Program-made: the position numbers and the translations under genes
Notes under the pieces: model-generated
What the model was told of the DNA's origin: nothing
What the model saw: the letters and a program-made list of their open reading frames with translations, nothing else
The model's database searches: none
Shown here: piece after piece, positions 1-6,211 of the stretch
Layout: every line of letters starts with the position of its first letter
Numbering within the stretch: the first letter of the stretch is position 1
Source: an uncultured Collinsella sp.
GTDB lineage: Bacteria > Actinomycetota > Coriobacteriia > Coriobacteriales > Coriobacteriaceae
Direction: 5' to 3'
NCBI GenBank assembly: GCA_900545745.1
Contig: URAD01000028.1
Location: 1 to 16,360 of the forward strand
Length of the DNA stretch: 16,360 nt

Positions 1-53
1 TGTTAGGCGCGCCGCCAGCGTTCATCCTGAGCCAGGATCGAACTCTCCGTCCA
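1..53 (-). rRNA. rrs: 16S ribosomal RNA, 5' end only (partial)
   Basis: The reverse complement reads AGAGTTCGATCCTGGCTCAG followed by GATGAACGCTGGCGGCGCGC, the near-universal 5' region of bacterial 16S rRNA (the 27F primer site). The AGAGTT block ends at base 46. By analogy with E. coli, where this block starts at nucleotide 8, the mature 5' end lies near base 53. The rest of the gene runs off the left edge. The C in GTTCGATC and the GGCGGCGCGCCTAACA continuation fit Actinobacteria, including Coriobacteriia. The exact mature end is inferred from homology. Confidence 0.97.
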
Positions 54-151
54 AAATATATGGGCTTCGAGCCCGTCCGGTCCTCTCAGTCATTCGCTGA
101 TCGGTTCCGTTCGATTCATATGGTTCTAGTATAGGAAAAGGAATTTCTCGG

Positions 152-169
152 GGCCGCCTCTCGGCGGCC
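152..169 (-). other. GC-rich hairpin in the 16S leader
   Basis: A perfect 7-bp stem, GGCCGCC/GGCGGCC, closes a GAGA (GNRA-type) loop on the transcribed minus strand. It is not followed by a clean U-tract, so it does not look like an intrinsic terminator. It is probably part of the folded pre-16S leader or a processing stem. Confidence 0.6.
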
Positions 170-252
170 TTGCGAAAAACAAATCCAAGTTAGACCATTT
201 CAAATGGTTCGATGTCTGCCCGGATGCGACACTTGAAGTGTCCATCCTCGCA

Positions 253-274
253 GTATCCGGTTCTCAAGGTGCAC
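253..274 (-). promoter_or_regulatory. boxA-like rRNA antitermination motif
   Basis: The minus strand reads GCACCTTGAGAACCGGATAC. This closely resembles the TTTGAGAACTCAATA-type element of actinobacterial rRNA leaders and the CTTTGAAAACTGAATA element before rRNAs in Firmicutes, which act with Nus factors in antitermination and rRNA processing. The resemblance is recalled from family knowledge. The function here is inferred from its place in a 16S leader, about 200 bases before the mature 5' end. Confidence 0.55.
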
Positions 275-456
275 GCTTTGCGGCTCATCCGGTCCGACCG
301 GGCCGCGCGGCAAGGAGATATATTGCCAGACCGGAGGGGCCCCGGGGGCGGGAATCTGGGCGTACACATTTCCTACACATCTTGGGATCCGACTAACGTT
401 TGCCAGCCGTTACCTACCGCTCGCCGAGCATCTCTTTATATAAGGCAGTCTCATGG

Positions 457-1857
457 TTAAAGCGGATACGTCCCCCTAGCTAAAGCACAGCCAGCATCGA
501 GCAACTCATCACGTTCTTCCACCGAGAACCCCTCGGCGTAGACGCGCACCACTGGTTCGGTCCCGCTAGGACGAACCAGCAGCCACGTGTCATCCTCGAA
601 TGCCAAACGCAAGCCATCCATATGACTAACGTTTTGCGGCACCTTGCCACAAATCGACTTGGGGTTTACGCCCGGCAGCAGGGTTCGTAACGTTTCGGCA
701 TCTTCGGCCTCAAGGCGCAAATCCCGTCGACCGTAACTCGTCTTACCAAAACTGTCCTCGAGTTGGTCGACCAGAACGCCCAAAGGCGCGTCCGTCTTAG
801 CCATAAGCTCACACAGAATCAGACAGGCGAGGATTCCATCGCGCTCGGGCATATGCGCGGCGATGCCGATACCACCGGCTTCTTCACCGCCTATGAGGAC
901 GCCGCCCTTCTTCATCTCCGCCGCTATATATTTGAAACCGACTGGTTTGACGGTCACGCGGCAGCCAAGCGCCTCGGCAATGCGACGCACGAGCGTCGAG
1001 CATGAAAGATTGACGACGACGCGCCCCTCCAAATTACGAAATTGAACCAAGTCGCCCAAAACGAGCGCCATGATCTGATGCGGATGTATATATCTGCCGC
1101 GCTCGTCAACCGCACCGATACGGTCGGCGTCGCCGTCGGTCACCAGACCAGCGCAAGCTCCGTCATCGATAACCGTGCGCTCGCAAGCGTCCACCCAAGG
1201 CTCAACGGGGTCGGGGCAGATATCTTCTTGGTCAGACGCCTGCCCGGCGTGAATCTCGTGCACCTCAACGCCAAGCTCGCGCAGCAAGTCGGCTAGATAA
1301 CCCTGGGCTGCGCCGCCCATGGGATCGACAACCACGCGCAGGTGCGCGCCGCGGATGGCTTCGGCATCGACAAACGATGCCACCGCCTGCATATAGTCAG
1401 GAATGATATCCGCGGTGCGATATTGCCCCTCGATCCCCATTGGCTCGGGAGCCATGGTCTCTTCGAGCTCTTCGATGACATCCTGGTTGGCGGTCGAGCC
1501 GTCACCCATGCGAATCTTGAGGCACAGATAACCCTGCGGATGATGGGACCCCGTCACCATGAGCGCGCCGCACGCCTCACCGTCATAAGCCGCCGCCCAC
1601 GTAAGGGCAGGGGTCGGAACAGGTCGCGAAGCGAGCACGGCGTCCAGCCCGTGCGCTGCTAGCACGCCCGCCGCAAGCTCAGCGAACTCGCTCGCCAGGG
1701 GCCGGGTGTCGAACCCTATATATACCGTTTTGCCCGGATTGGTCTTTTGCCACAACTCGCCGACGGCATCGGCGATACGGGCAACGTTATCGGCAGTGAA
1801 GTCCTCATCGACGCGAGCGCGCCAACCGTCAGTTCCAAAATGAATTATCGCGCACAC
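457..1857 (-). CDS. phosphoglucomutase/phosphomannomutase family protein (phosphohexomutase)
   Basis: A 466-residue enzyme of the alpha-D-phosphohexomutase superfamily, which moves phosphate between C1 and C6 of hexoses through a phosphoserine in the cytoplasm. Family landmarks appear in order: FGTDGWRA at 7-14, the phosphoserine loop TGSHHP at 102-107 (Ser104), the metal loop DGDADRIG at 241-248, the sugar-binding loop GGEEAGG at 323-329 and the phosphate loop RPSGTEP at 429-435. I chose the GTG at 1855-1857 because GAGGTG lies 7 bases upstream and FGTDGW then sits near the N-terminus as in homologues; the frame is open to 1941, but those 28 codons are not family-like. The usual TASHNP loop is altered (Asn to His). 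Tyr-Ile pairs use TAT ATA here, unlike other genes in the window. Substrate choice (glucose, mannose or glucosamine phosphate) cannot be read from the sequence. It precedes the rRNA operon on the same strand with no visible terminator between. Confidence 0.9.
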   Translation of the reverse strand: MCAIIHFGTDGWRARVDEDFTADNVARIADAVGELWQKTNPGKTVYIGFDTRPLASEFAELAAGVLAAHGLDAVLASRPVPTPALTWAAAYDGEACGALMVTGSHHPQGYLCLKIRMGDGSTANQDVIEELEETMAPEPMGIEGQYRTADIIPDYMQAVASFVDAEAIRGAHLRVVVDPMGGAAQGYLADLLRELGVEVHEIHAGQASDQEDICPDPVEPWVDACERTVIDDGACAGLVTDGDADRIGAVDERGRYIHPHQIMALVLGDLVQFRNLEGRVVVNLSCSTLVRRIAEALGCRVTVKPVGFKYIAAEMKKGGVLIGGEEAGGIGIAAHMPERDGILACLILCELMAKTDAPLGVLVDQLEDSFGKTSYGRRDLRLEAEDAETLRTLLPGVNPKSICGKVPQNVSHMDGLRLAFEDDTWLLVRPSGTEPVVRVYAEGFSVEERDELLDAGCALARGTYPL

Positions 1858-1981
1858 GCGCAGACACCTCACAGTGTTTGGATCATGGTACGCGTGAGGT
1901 ATACCCGCAACACGCACTCGGCAACCTGCTGGCACCAGCATTCACCATTTGGGCAAATGCCGCCGAGGACATGCAAGCAAT

Positions 1982-2010
1982 AAAAAAACCGCCCCGTATG
2001 GAGCGGTTTT
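1982..2010 (-). terminator. intrinsic terminator after the homocysteine methyltransferase gene
   Basis: On the minus strand the stem AAAACCGC/GCGGTTTT, extended by CC/GG around an ATAC loop, is followed by a run of seven T. It begins six bases after the TAA at 2016-2018. On the plus strand its first 13 bases, AAAACCGCCCCGT, are identical to those of the terminator at 4735. Confidence 0.9.
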
Positions 2011-2015
2011 GCCCT

Positions 2016-2909
2016 TTATATATCGAGCGCCTCGGCCATCGCTGCCGTAGTGATTGCCGTGGTTCCACAGCAACTGCCCACCATTGCGGCACCGGCATGT
2101 CTCCATTCGATGCATGCGCGCGCGAAAGCTTCGGGGTTCTCGTGCCATACGGGGCCATCCTGAGTCTGGACCGGATCGCCTACGTTGGGACGCACCGTAA
2201 CGGGAGTAGTCGCCGATGCAACCATCCTGGGCACCGCCGCATTCGCGGCCGCAAGCGAACAGCAATTAACACCAACCGAGTTTGCGCCGTGTTTTTCGGC
2301 GTACAAAACGGCTGCCTCGATGTTGAGGCCATCGCCCAGCAGGTCGCCTTTATCGTCAACGACAAAACTCACCAGAACAGGCATGCCGTCGGCGGCATCT
2401 CGGGCGCCGGCAAGCATGGGCTGCAGATTACGGATAGACGTCACCGTCTCGATCAGCAGACCGTCAACACCAGCATTGAGCAAGGCGTGCGCCTGTTCGC
2501 GCGCAATGCCGCGGATTTCACGATACTCGACAGAGTCCTCGGCAAACCACTCAATACCGATCGGGCCCATCGAGCCCAGCAGTAGCTGAGGGTGCGCCTG
2601 GCGGGCATCGTCGACGGCCCCGCGATTGACCTCCGCCACGGACGGCGCAATCTGGTCGTGCTTGAGGGCATAGCTCGATGCCTGAAAGGTATTGGTAATG
2701 AGCACCTGCGCGCCGGCGGCGACATACAAGCGATGGATACGAGAAACGGTCTGCGGCTCTGCCAGATTCCAAAACGCCGGTGGAATGTCGGCGGCATCGT
2801 ACTCACTCAACAAAACACTGCCCATGGGGCCCTGCGCCAACAAGGTCTCGCTCGACAAGCGGCGCGTAAGTTCCTCGGCACCAAAGCGGTTGTAATAACT
2901 CGTATCCAT
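2016..2909 (-). CDS. homocysteine S-methyltransferase family protein
   Basis: A 297-residue single-domain protein of the homocysteine-binding (S-methyltransferase) family, a TIM barrel that activates homocysteine thiolate on zinc and methylates it to methionine. The family's zinc-ligand motifs are visible: GVNCC at 213-217 and GSCCGT at 278-283, with Cys216, Cys280 and Cys281 the likely ligands. TNTFQAS at 72-78 is also typical. The N-terminal DGAMGT-type motif is changed to QGPMGSVL at 26-33. There is no folate, cobalamin or reactivation domain, so it resembles stand-alone MmuM-like enzymes or the first module of a split MetH. The methyl donor is unknown. The ATG follows ATATAT with only a weak GGGAT upstream. 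It starts 10 bases after the metalloregulator stop, so the two are probably cotranscribed. Confidence 0.9.
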   Translation of the reverse strand: MDTSYYNRFGAEELTRRLSSETLLAQGPMGSVLLSEYDAADIPPAFWNLAEPQTVSRIHRLYVAAGAQVLITNTFQASSYALKHDQIAPSVAEVNRGAVDDARQAHPQLLLGSMGPIGIEWFAEDSVEYREIRGIAREQAHALLNAGVDGLLIETVTSIRNLQPMLAGARDAADGMPVLVSFVVDDKGDLLGDGLNIEAAVLYAEKHGANSVGVNCCSLAAANAAVPRMVASATTPVTVRPNVGDPVQTQDGPVWHENPEAFARACIEWRHAGAAMVGSCCGTTAITTAAMAEALDI

Positions 2910-2919
2910 ATATATCCCG

Positions 2920-3342
2920 CTATTCCTCGACGCTGATTCCCTGCTTTTCGAGATAGGCGAGCCAGCGGCTCATCGTGTCCTCGGATAGCGCATGCTCCAT
3001 CATGCAGGCCTCGGAATCGGCTCGCTCAAATTCGACACCGAGCTCCTGAACCAAAAACGTGCGGATGAGGCGATGACGGTACCAGATAGCCGTGCCAACC
3101 TCGCGGCCGCGATCGGTCAGGATCACCTTGCCGTAGTGCGATTGCTCGACAAGCTCGGATGCCTTGAGAGCCGAAACCGCTTTATTGACCGATGCCTTGG
3201 AGACGCCAAGGCGCTGCGCGATGTCGACCGATCGAACGCCGTTGGTTTCCCCCTCTTCGCTTTCAATGCGAACCATGCACTCCAAGTAGTCTTCGTTCGC
3301 CACCGTCAGATGTAGTTCACGCGAGCTATTTGTCGTATCCAT
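2920..3342 (-). CDS. DtxR/MntR-family metal-dependent transcriptional regulator
   Basis: A 140-residue protein with the two-domain MntR layout: an N-terminal winged helix (recognition region about 36-60, VRSVDIAQRLGVSKASVNKA) and a metal-binding dimerisation helix; it lacks the SH3-like third domain of DtxR. By alignment with Bacillus subtilis MntR, ligand positions are Asp18 and Glu21 (NEDYLE, matching EDYIE), His90 (YRHRL), Cys113, Glu116 and His117 (EACMMEH). The Asp/Glu pair is MntR-like, while Cys in place of MntR Glu99 is DtxR-like. I prefer the ATG at 3340-3342, with GGAAG and AAGGGA upstream; an in-frame ATG at 3361-3363 is possible. It diverges from pepT across a region with a 20-bp dyad that could be its operator. 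Whether it senses manganese, iron or zinc is open. Confidence 0.92.
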   Translation of the reverse strand: MDTTNSSRELHLTVANEDYLECMVRIESEEGETNGVRSVDIAQRLGVSKASVNKAVSALKASELVEQSHYGKVILTDRGREVGTAIWYRHRLIRTFLVQELGVEFERADSEACMMEHALSEDTMSRWLAYLEKQGISVEE

Positions 3343-3373
3343 GATCTTCCGTCCCTTCTGCATTCAATGGCTG

Positions 3374-3402
3374 ATTCTACCCCATCCAAGCGTCGCGGTA
3401 TG
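3374..3402 (-). promoter_or_regulatory. candidate promoter of the metalloregulator operon
   Basis: The minus strand has TAGAAT at 3374-3379 (five of six to the -10 consensus). Seventeen bases upstream is CATACC (3397-3402), a poor -35 that lies inside the 20-bp dyad. This gives a leader of about 25 bases before the ATG at 3342. The weak -35 and the overlap with the dyad fit a regulated promoter, which is inference. Confidence 0.45.
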
Positions 3403-3415
3403 CCGTGGCATACCG
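3396..3415. promoter_or_regulatory. 20-bp inverted repeat, candidate operator for the divergent genes
   Basis: The sequence CGGTATGCCGTGGCATACCG consists of two perfect 9-base arms around a GT centre. It lies between the divergent metalloregulator and pepT, overlapping the -35 zone of both candidate promoters. The size and symmetry suit a dimeric winged-helix repressor such as the adjacent DtxR/MntR protein. I recognise no close match to published MntR or DtxR boxes, and I see no second copy in the window. Confidence 0.6.
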
Positions 3416-3424
3416 TGCTAGAGT
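3416..3424 (+). promoter_or_regulatory. candidate extended -10 promoter of pepT
   Basis: TGCTAGAGT has the TGN extension followed by TAGAGT, a partial -10 match, directly beside the 20-bp dyad. It would start transcription near 3431 and give a leader of about 30 bases before the ATG at 3463. No good -35 is visible, as is common for extended -10 promoters. Confidence 0.4.
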
Positions 3425-3462
3425 TCTTGTTGCACACGACGACCAAGATTGGAGCGGTCTTT

Positions 3463-4710
3463 ATGGAAAACACCACCACGAACCCCGATGTCCTCGAGCG
3501 CTTTTTGCGCTACGTCCAGATCAACACGCAGTCCGAGGATGCAAACTGCGACCAGGTACCCTCGAGCGCCGTTCAGTTTGACCTTGCCAACGTGCTGGCT
3601 GAAGAGCTGCGCGAGCTTGGTGCGGAAGATGCCCACGTGACCGAGCACGCCTATGTCTGCGCGCATATCCCCGCAAGTGCGGGCGCTGAGGACAAGCCCG
3701 CCCTGGGCCTGATCGCCCATCTCGACACCACCGAAGTTGCACCGGGTGCCGGCGTGAAACCGCACATCGTACACTACGAAGGCGGCGACCTGGTCTGCGG
3801 CACGGTTGACGGTAAGCCCGTTGCCATGAGTACCGCCAAGCTTCCCGCCCTGAACGACCTCGCAGGTGAGGACCTGGTCTGCAGCGATGGCACCACGCTG
3901 CTGGGCGCGGACGACAAGGCAGGCGTCGCCGAGATCATGTCGCTTGTCGCGCGTATCGCTCAGGACCCTTCTCTGCCCCATCCCGCACTCGGCATTTGCT
4001 TCTGCCCTGACGAGGAGATCGGCCACGGAGCCGAGCTGTTGGATATCGATACCTTTGGCTGCAAGTACGCCTACACGGTCGACGGCGGCCCCATCGGCGA
4101 ACTGGAGTGGGAATGCTTTAACGCCGCCGAGGCGACCGTCTGCTTTGAGGGCCAGTCCATCCACCCGGGCGACGCTAAGGGCCGTATGGTCAACGCAGGC
4201 AATCTGTTCTGCGACTTCAACGCGTTGCTCCCCTACGTACAGCGCCCGGAGTATACGGAAGGCTACGAGGGCTTTTATCACCTTGAGGGTGTATCTGCGA
4301 CCGTCGATCACGCCACAGCGCGCTATATCGTCCGCGACCATGACGCCGCCAAGTTCCAGCAGAAACTCGACCTTATTGATGCCGCTGCCTCGATGCTCAA
4401 CCAGCGTCTGGGTGAGGAGCGCGTGACGGTCGAGATTAAGCAGCAGTATCGAAATATGGCCGAGATCGTTCGTGACTATCCCGAGCTTATTGATGTTGCC
4501 AAGGAAGCCTACCTTGCCTGCGGCGTTGAGCCCCAAGTGCTGCCAATTCGTGGCGGCACCGACGGCGCCCAGCTGTCGTTCCGCGGTCTGCCCTGCCCCA
4601 ACCTTTCCACCGGCGGCTATTGCTACCACGGCGTCAACGAGTTCGTCCCGGTCAGTTCGCTCGTCAAGATGACCGACGTGCTCCAGGAGCTCGTCGCCCG
4701 CTTTGCATAG
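3463..4710 (+). CDS. pepT: peptidase T (tripeptide aminopeptidase, M20B metallopeptidase)
   Basis: A 415-residue cytoplasmic enzyme that removes the N-terminal residue of tripeptides using two metal ions; the usual length is about 408. M20 landmarks are in place: HLDTTE at 86-91 (His86 ligand, Asp88), GADDKAG at 148-154 (bridging Asp150), PDEEIGHG at 182-189 (general base Glu184, ligand Glu185), TVDGG at 205-209 (Asp207) and the C-terminal ligand His389 in CYHGVNEF. RGGTDG at 363-368 is also typical. I chose the ATG at 3463 because GGAG lies 8 bases upstream; an upstream in-frame ATG at 3367 would add 32 unrelated residues and overlap the dyad. It is the only plus-strand gene here and has its own terminator at 4735-4775. 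Confidence 0.97.
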   Translation: MENTTTNPDVLERFLRYVQINTQSEDANCDQVPSSAVQFDLANVLAEELRELGAEDAHVTEHAYVCAHIPASAGAEDKPALGLIAHLDTTEVAPGAGVKPHIVHYEGGDLVCGTVDGKPVAMSTAKLPALNDLAGEDLVCSDGTTLLGADDKAGVAEIMSLVARIAQDPSLPHPALGICFCPDEEIGHGAELLDIDTFGCKYAYTVDGGPIGELEWECFNAAEATVCFEGQSIHPGDAKGRMVNAGNLFCDFNALLPYVQRPEYTEGYEGFYHLEGVSATVDHATARYIVRDHDAAKFQQKLDLIDAAASMLNQRLGEERVTVEIKQQYRNMAEIVRDYPELIDVAKEAYLACGVEPQVLPIRGGTDGAQLSFRGLPCPNLSTGGYCYHGVNEFVPVSSLVKMTDVLQELVARFA

Positions 4711-4734
4711 GGAACTCGAACAATCTAGGTAAGC

Positions 4735-4775
4735 AAAACCGCCCCGTCCTCAAAACCGAGAACGGGGCGGTTTTT
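4735..4775 (+). terminator. intrinsic terminator of pepT
   Basis: A perfect 13-bp stem, AAAACCGCCCCGT/ACGGGGCGGTTTT, with a 14-base loop is followed by further T, 24 bases after the pepT stop. The A-run on the other side means it could also stop minus-strand transcripts arriving from lcp. Confidence 0.95.
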
Positions 4776-4851
4776 GGTGCAAGGGGAGTAGTCAGCACCG
4801 CAGGTTGAGCCAACGTCAGCGAGCGACGTCCAAGGCGAACAAGTTGGCATG

Positions 4852-4893
4852 AAAAAGGCAGGGCATTGACCTTCTGGTCATGCCCTGCCTTTT
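4852..4893 (-). terminator. intrinsic terminator of the murA-lcp unit
   Basis: A 14-bp stem (AAAAGGCAGGGCAT/ATGCCCTGCCTTTT) plus an inner GACC/GGTC stem with one bulged base is flanked by A and T runs. On the minus strand it ends in TTTTT and stops transcripts coming from lcp. It is nearly symmetric and could also act on the plus strand. It is nested inside a second inverted repeat, CCAAGGCGAACAA at 4830-4842 and TTGTCGCCTTGG at 4904-4915. Confidence 0.93.
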
Positions 4894-4935
4894 GAATGAC
4901 AAATTGTCGCCTTGGGCGGCGCGCAGCGTCGAGCC

Positions 4936-4963
4936 GTTACGGCGTTTGGTAAAACGCCGTAAC
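4936..4963 (-). other. 12-bp perfect hairpin abutting the lcp stop codon
   Basis: GTTACGGCGTTT and AAACGCCGTAAC pair perfectly around a 4-base loop, starting immediately after the TAA at 4964-4966. No U-tract follows, so it is not a standard terminator. Either it stabilises the 3' end of the message or it helps pause polymerase ahead of the terminator at 4852-4893. Confidence 0.75.
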
Positions 4964-6199
4964 TTAGTAGTTGGCCTCGTAGCCGTTACCGTCGCCGGTG
5001 GGCTCTTCGTAGTAGTCCGAATCGCTCGAATCGCTTGAGTCATCGGAATCGTCAGAGCTGACCGATGAGGTTGCGGTACCGTTTGCGTAGTCGTCAGACG
5101 TGTTGTTGTTCAGGTCGCCGATTGTAGAGCTGGAACCGTCGGAAAGACCCATGGTGTTGGGACCCTTGGGATCCTTGCCGGCATCGACGCGCTCCATCAT
5201 TTCCTTGAGCTCGTCCTCGTAGACAAAGACGTAGCTCACACCGTCGATCATGGTGCTGTCGTCGGCGTACGAGGGCAGGTTGGCCGAGTAGATACCGTCG
5301 ACATCCATACCGCGCATGGCGTTGACCGTAGCCACGATATCCTGAACGCTCATATCGGTTACGAGCATATCGGACAGCGAATTAACCAGGCCAAAAATCT
5401 TCGTGGCATCGAAGTTATTGAGAATCTGGTTGGCAAGGGCGCCAAGCACCTGACGCTGGTGGCGCATGCGTGTGTAATCGCCGTCGGCATAGGTGTAGCG
5501 GCAGCGGGCATAGGTAAGGGCGGTGGCACCGTCCATATGCTGCTGGCCAGCGGTAATCTTAATATCCAGGTGCTCGGGGTCGTCAACATCATCGGTTGCG
5601 TTAATGTCGATACCGCCAACCGAATCAATCAGCGCCTGCATACCGTCGAAGCTGACCTCGGCATAGTGGGAAATCTGAACACCGCACAGCTCGTTGACCG
5701 CCTCGACCATGGCCTCGGCGCCGCCAACGGTATGGCAGGCGTTGATCTTCATGGTCTCGCCCTTGTACTCGACCTTGGTGTCGCGCGGAACGGAAATGAG
5801 CGTCGCCTGCTTTTGCGTGGGGTCGATGCGTGCCAGGATAATCGAGTCGGCACGATACGTATCCTCGCCCGGACGGCCGTCGGTGCCAAGAAGCAGCACG
5901 TAGAACGGATCCTTTGCCTCATCGGTGTCAACCAGAACCCGACGCAGATTGTCGGTAATGACATTAGAATCGCCGAGCTTGCCCATAATGGTGGCAAACC
6001 ACAGGCCGGCAGCGGTAGTGGCACTCAGCAGCACACCAAGCACGACAATGAGCGCGACGTGACGAATCGTGTGGCTACGACGACGTTGACGAGCGCGCTC
6101 GGAATAGCGAGCCACGTTATCGCGACTGTAGATCTTGGCCTGCGCACCAGTTGAGGGTCTTCGGGCGGTGGTATCCGCGAGGGGCTTTTTATTAAACAT
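4964..6199 (-). CDS. LytR-CpsA-Psr (LCP) family cell-wall glycopolymer transferase
   Basis: A 411-residue membrane-anchored enzyme of the LCP family, which transfers glycopolymers from lipid carriers to peptidoglycan outside the cell. A basic cytoplasmic N-terminus (about 1-46, rich in Arg and Lys) precedes one membrane segment at about 47-72. The LCP domain follows, with LLLGTDGRPG at 102-111 and YRADSI at 115-120, SVPRDT at 136-141, and TYARCRY with TRMRHQRQ at 229-250, which hold the conserved Asp and Arg residues that bind pyrophosphate. The tail, about 350-411, is a low-complexity Ser/Asp/Asn stretch ending in Tyr-, Glu- and Gly-rich sequence. The ATG at 6199 has AGG 6 bases upstream; a TTG two codons earlier is less likely. 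It starts 12 bases after murA, so the two wall genes are probably cotranscribed. Confidence 0.93.
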   Translation of the reverse strand: MFNKKPLADTTARRPSTGAQAKIYSRDNVARYSERARQRRRSHTIRHVALIVVLGVLLSATTAAGLWFATIMGKLGDSNVITDNLRRVLVDTDEAKDPFYVLLLGTDGRPGEDTYRADSIILARIDPTQKQATLISVPRDTKVEYKGETMKINACHTVGGAEAMVEAVNELCGVQISHYAEVSFDGMQALIDSVGGIDINATDDVDDPEHLDIKITAGQQHMDGATALTYARCRYTYADGDYTRMRHQRQVLGALANQILNNFDATKIFGLVNSLSDMLVTDMSVQDIVATVNAMRGMDVDGIYSANLPSYADDSTMIDGVSYVFVYEDELKEMMERVDAGKDPKGPNTMGLSDGSSSTIGDLNNNTSDDYANGTATSSVSSDDSDDSSDSSDSDYYEEPTGDGNGYEANY

Positions 6200-6211
6200 A
6201 GGCAACCTGTA

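Larger units (their letters stand above)
54..456 (-). promoter_or_regulatory. rRNA operon leader and promoter region
   Basis: This 403-base stretch between the phosphohexomutase stop and the 16S start has no credible protein gene. Read on the minus strand it contains several perfect hairpins: 289-301 (CCGGTC/GACCGG), 222-247 (two-part stem with a 7-bp core), 194-208 (ACCATTT/AAATGGT), 152-169 (GGCCGCC, GAGA loop, GGCGGCC) and 62-74 (GGGCT/AGCCC, directly before the 16S). A motif at 253-274 resembles the boxA-type leader element. The promoter should lie upstream of that motif, between 275 and 456. AT-rich candidates are TATAAA at 435-440 and an ATATAT tract near 318-323, but neither has a convincing -35, so I do not fix a start site. 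A TATACT at 128-133 is a good -10 match but would give a leader without boxA. Confidence 0.7.

Noticed and set aside
212..460. Plus-strand open frame of 82 codons in the rRNA leader region
   Set aside because: It runs antisense through structured leader RNA, has no ribosome binding site and shows no recognisable family.
1858..1941. Upstream extension of the phosphohexomutase frame
   Set aside because: The extra 28 residues have no family resemblance, and a GAGGTG ribosome binding site sits properly before the internal GTG at 1857.
3367..3462. Earlier ATG for pepT
   Set aside because: It would add 32 unrelated residues and run through the dyad; the ATG at 3463 has GGAG at good spacing and the family N-terminus.
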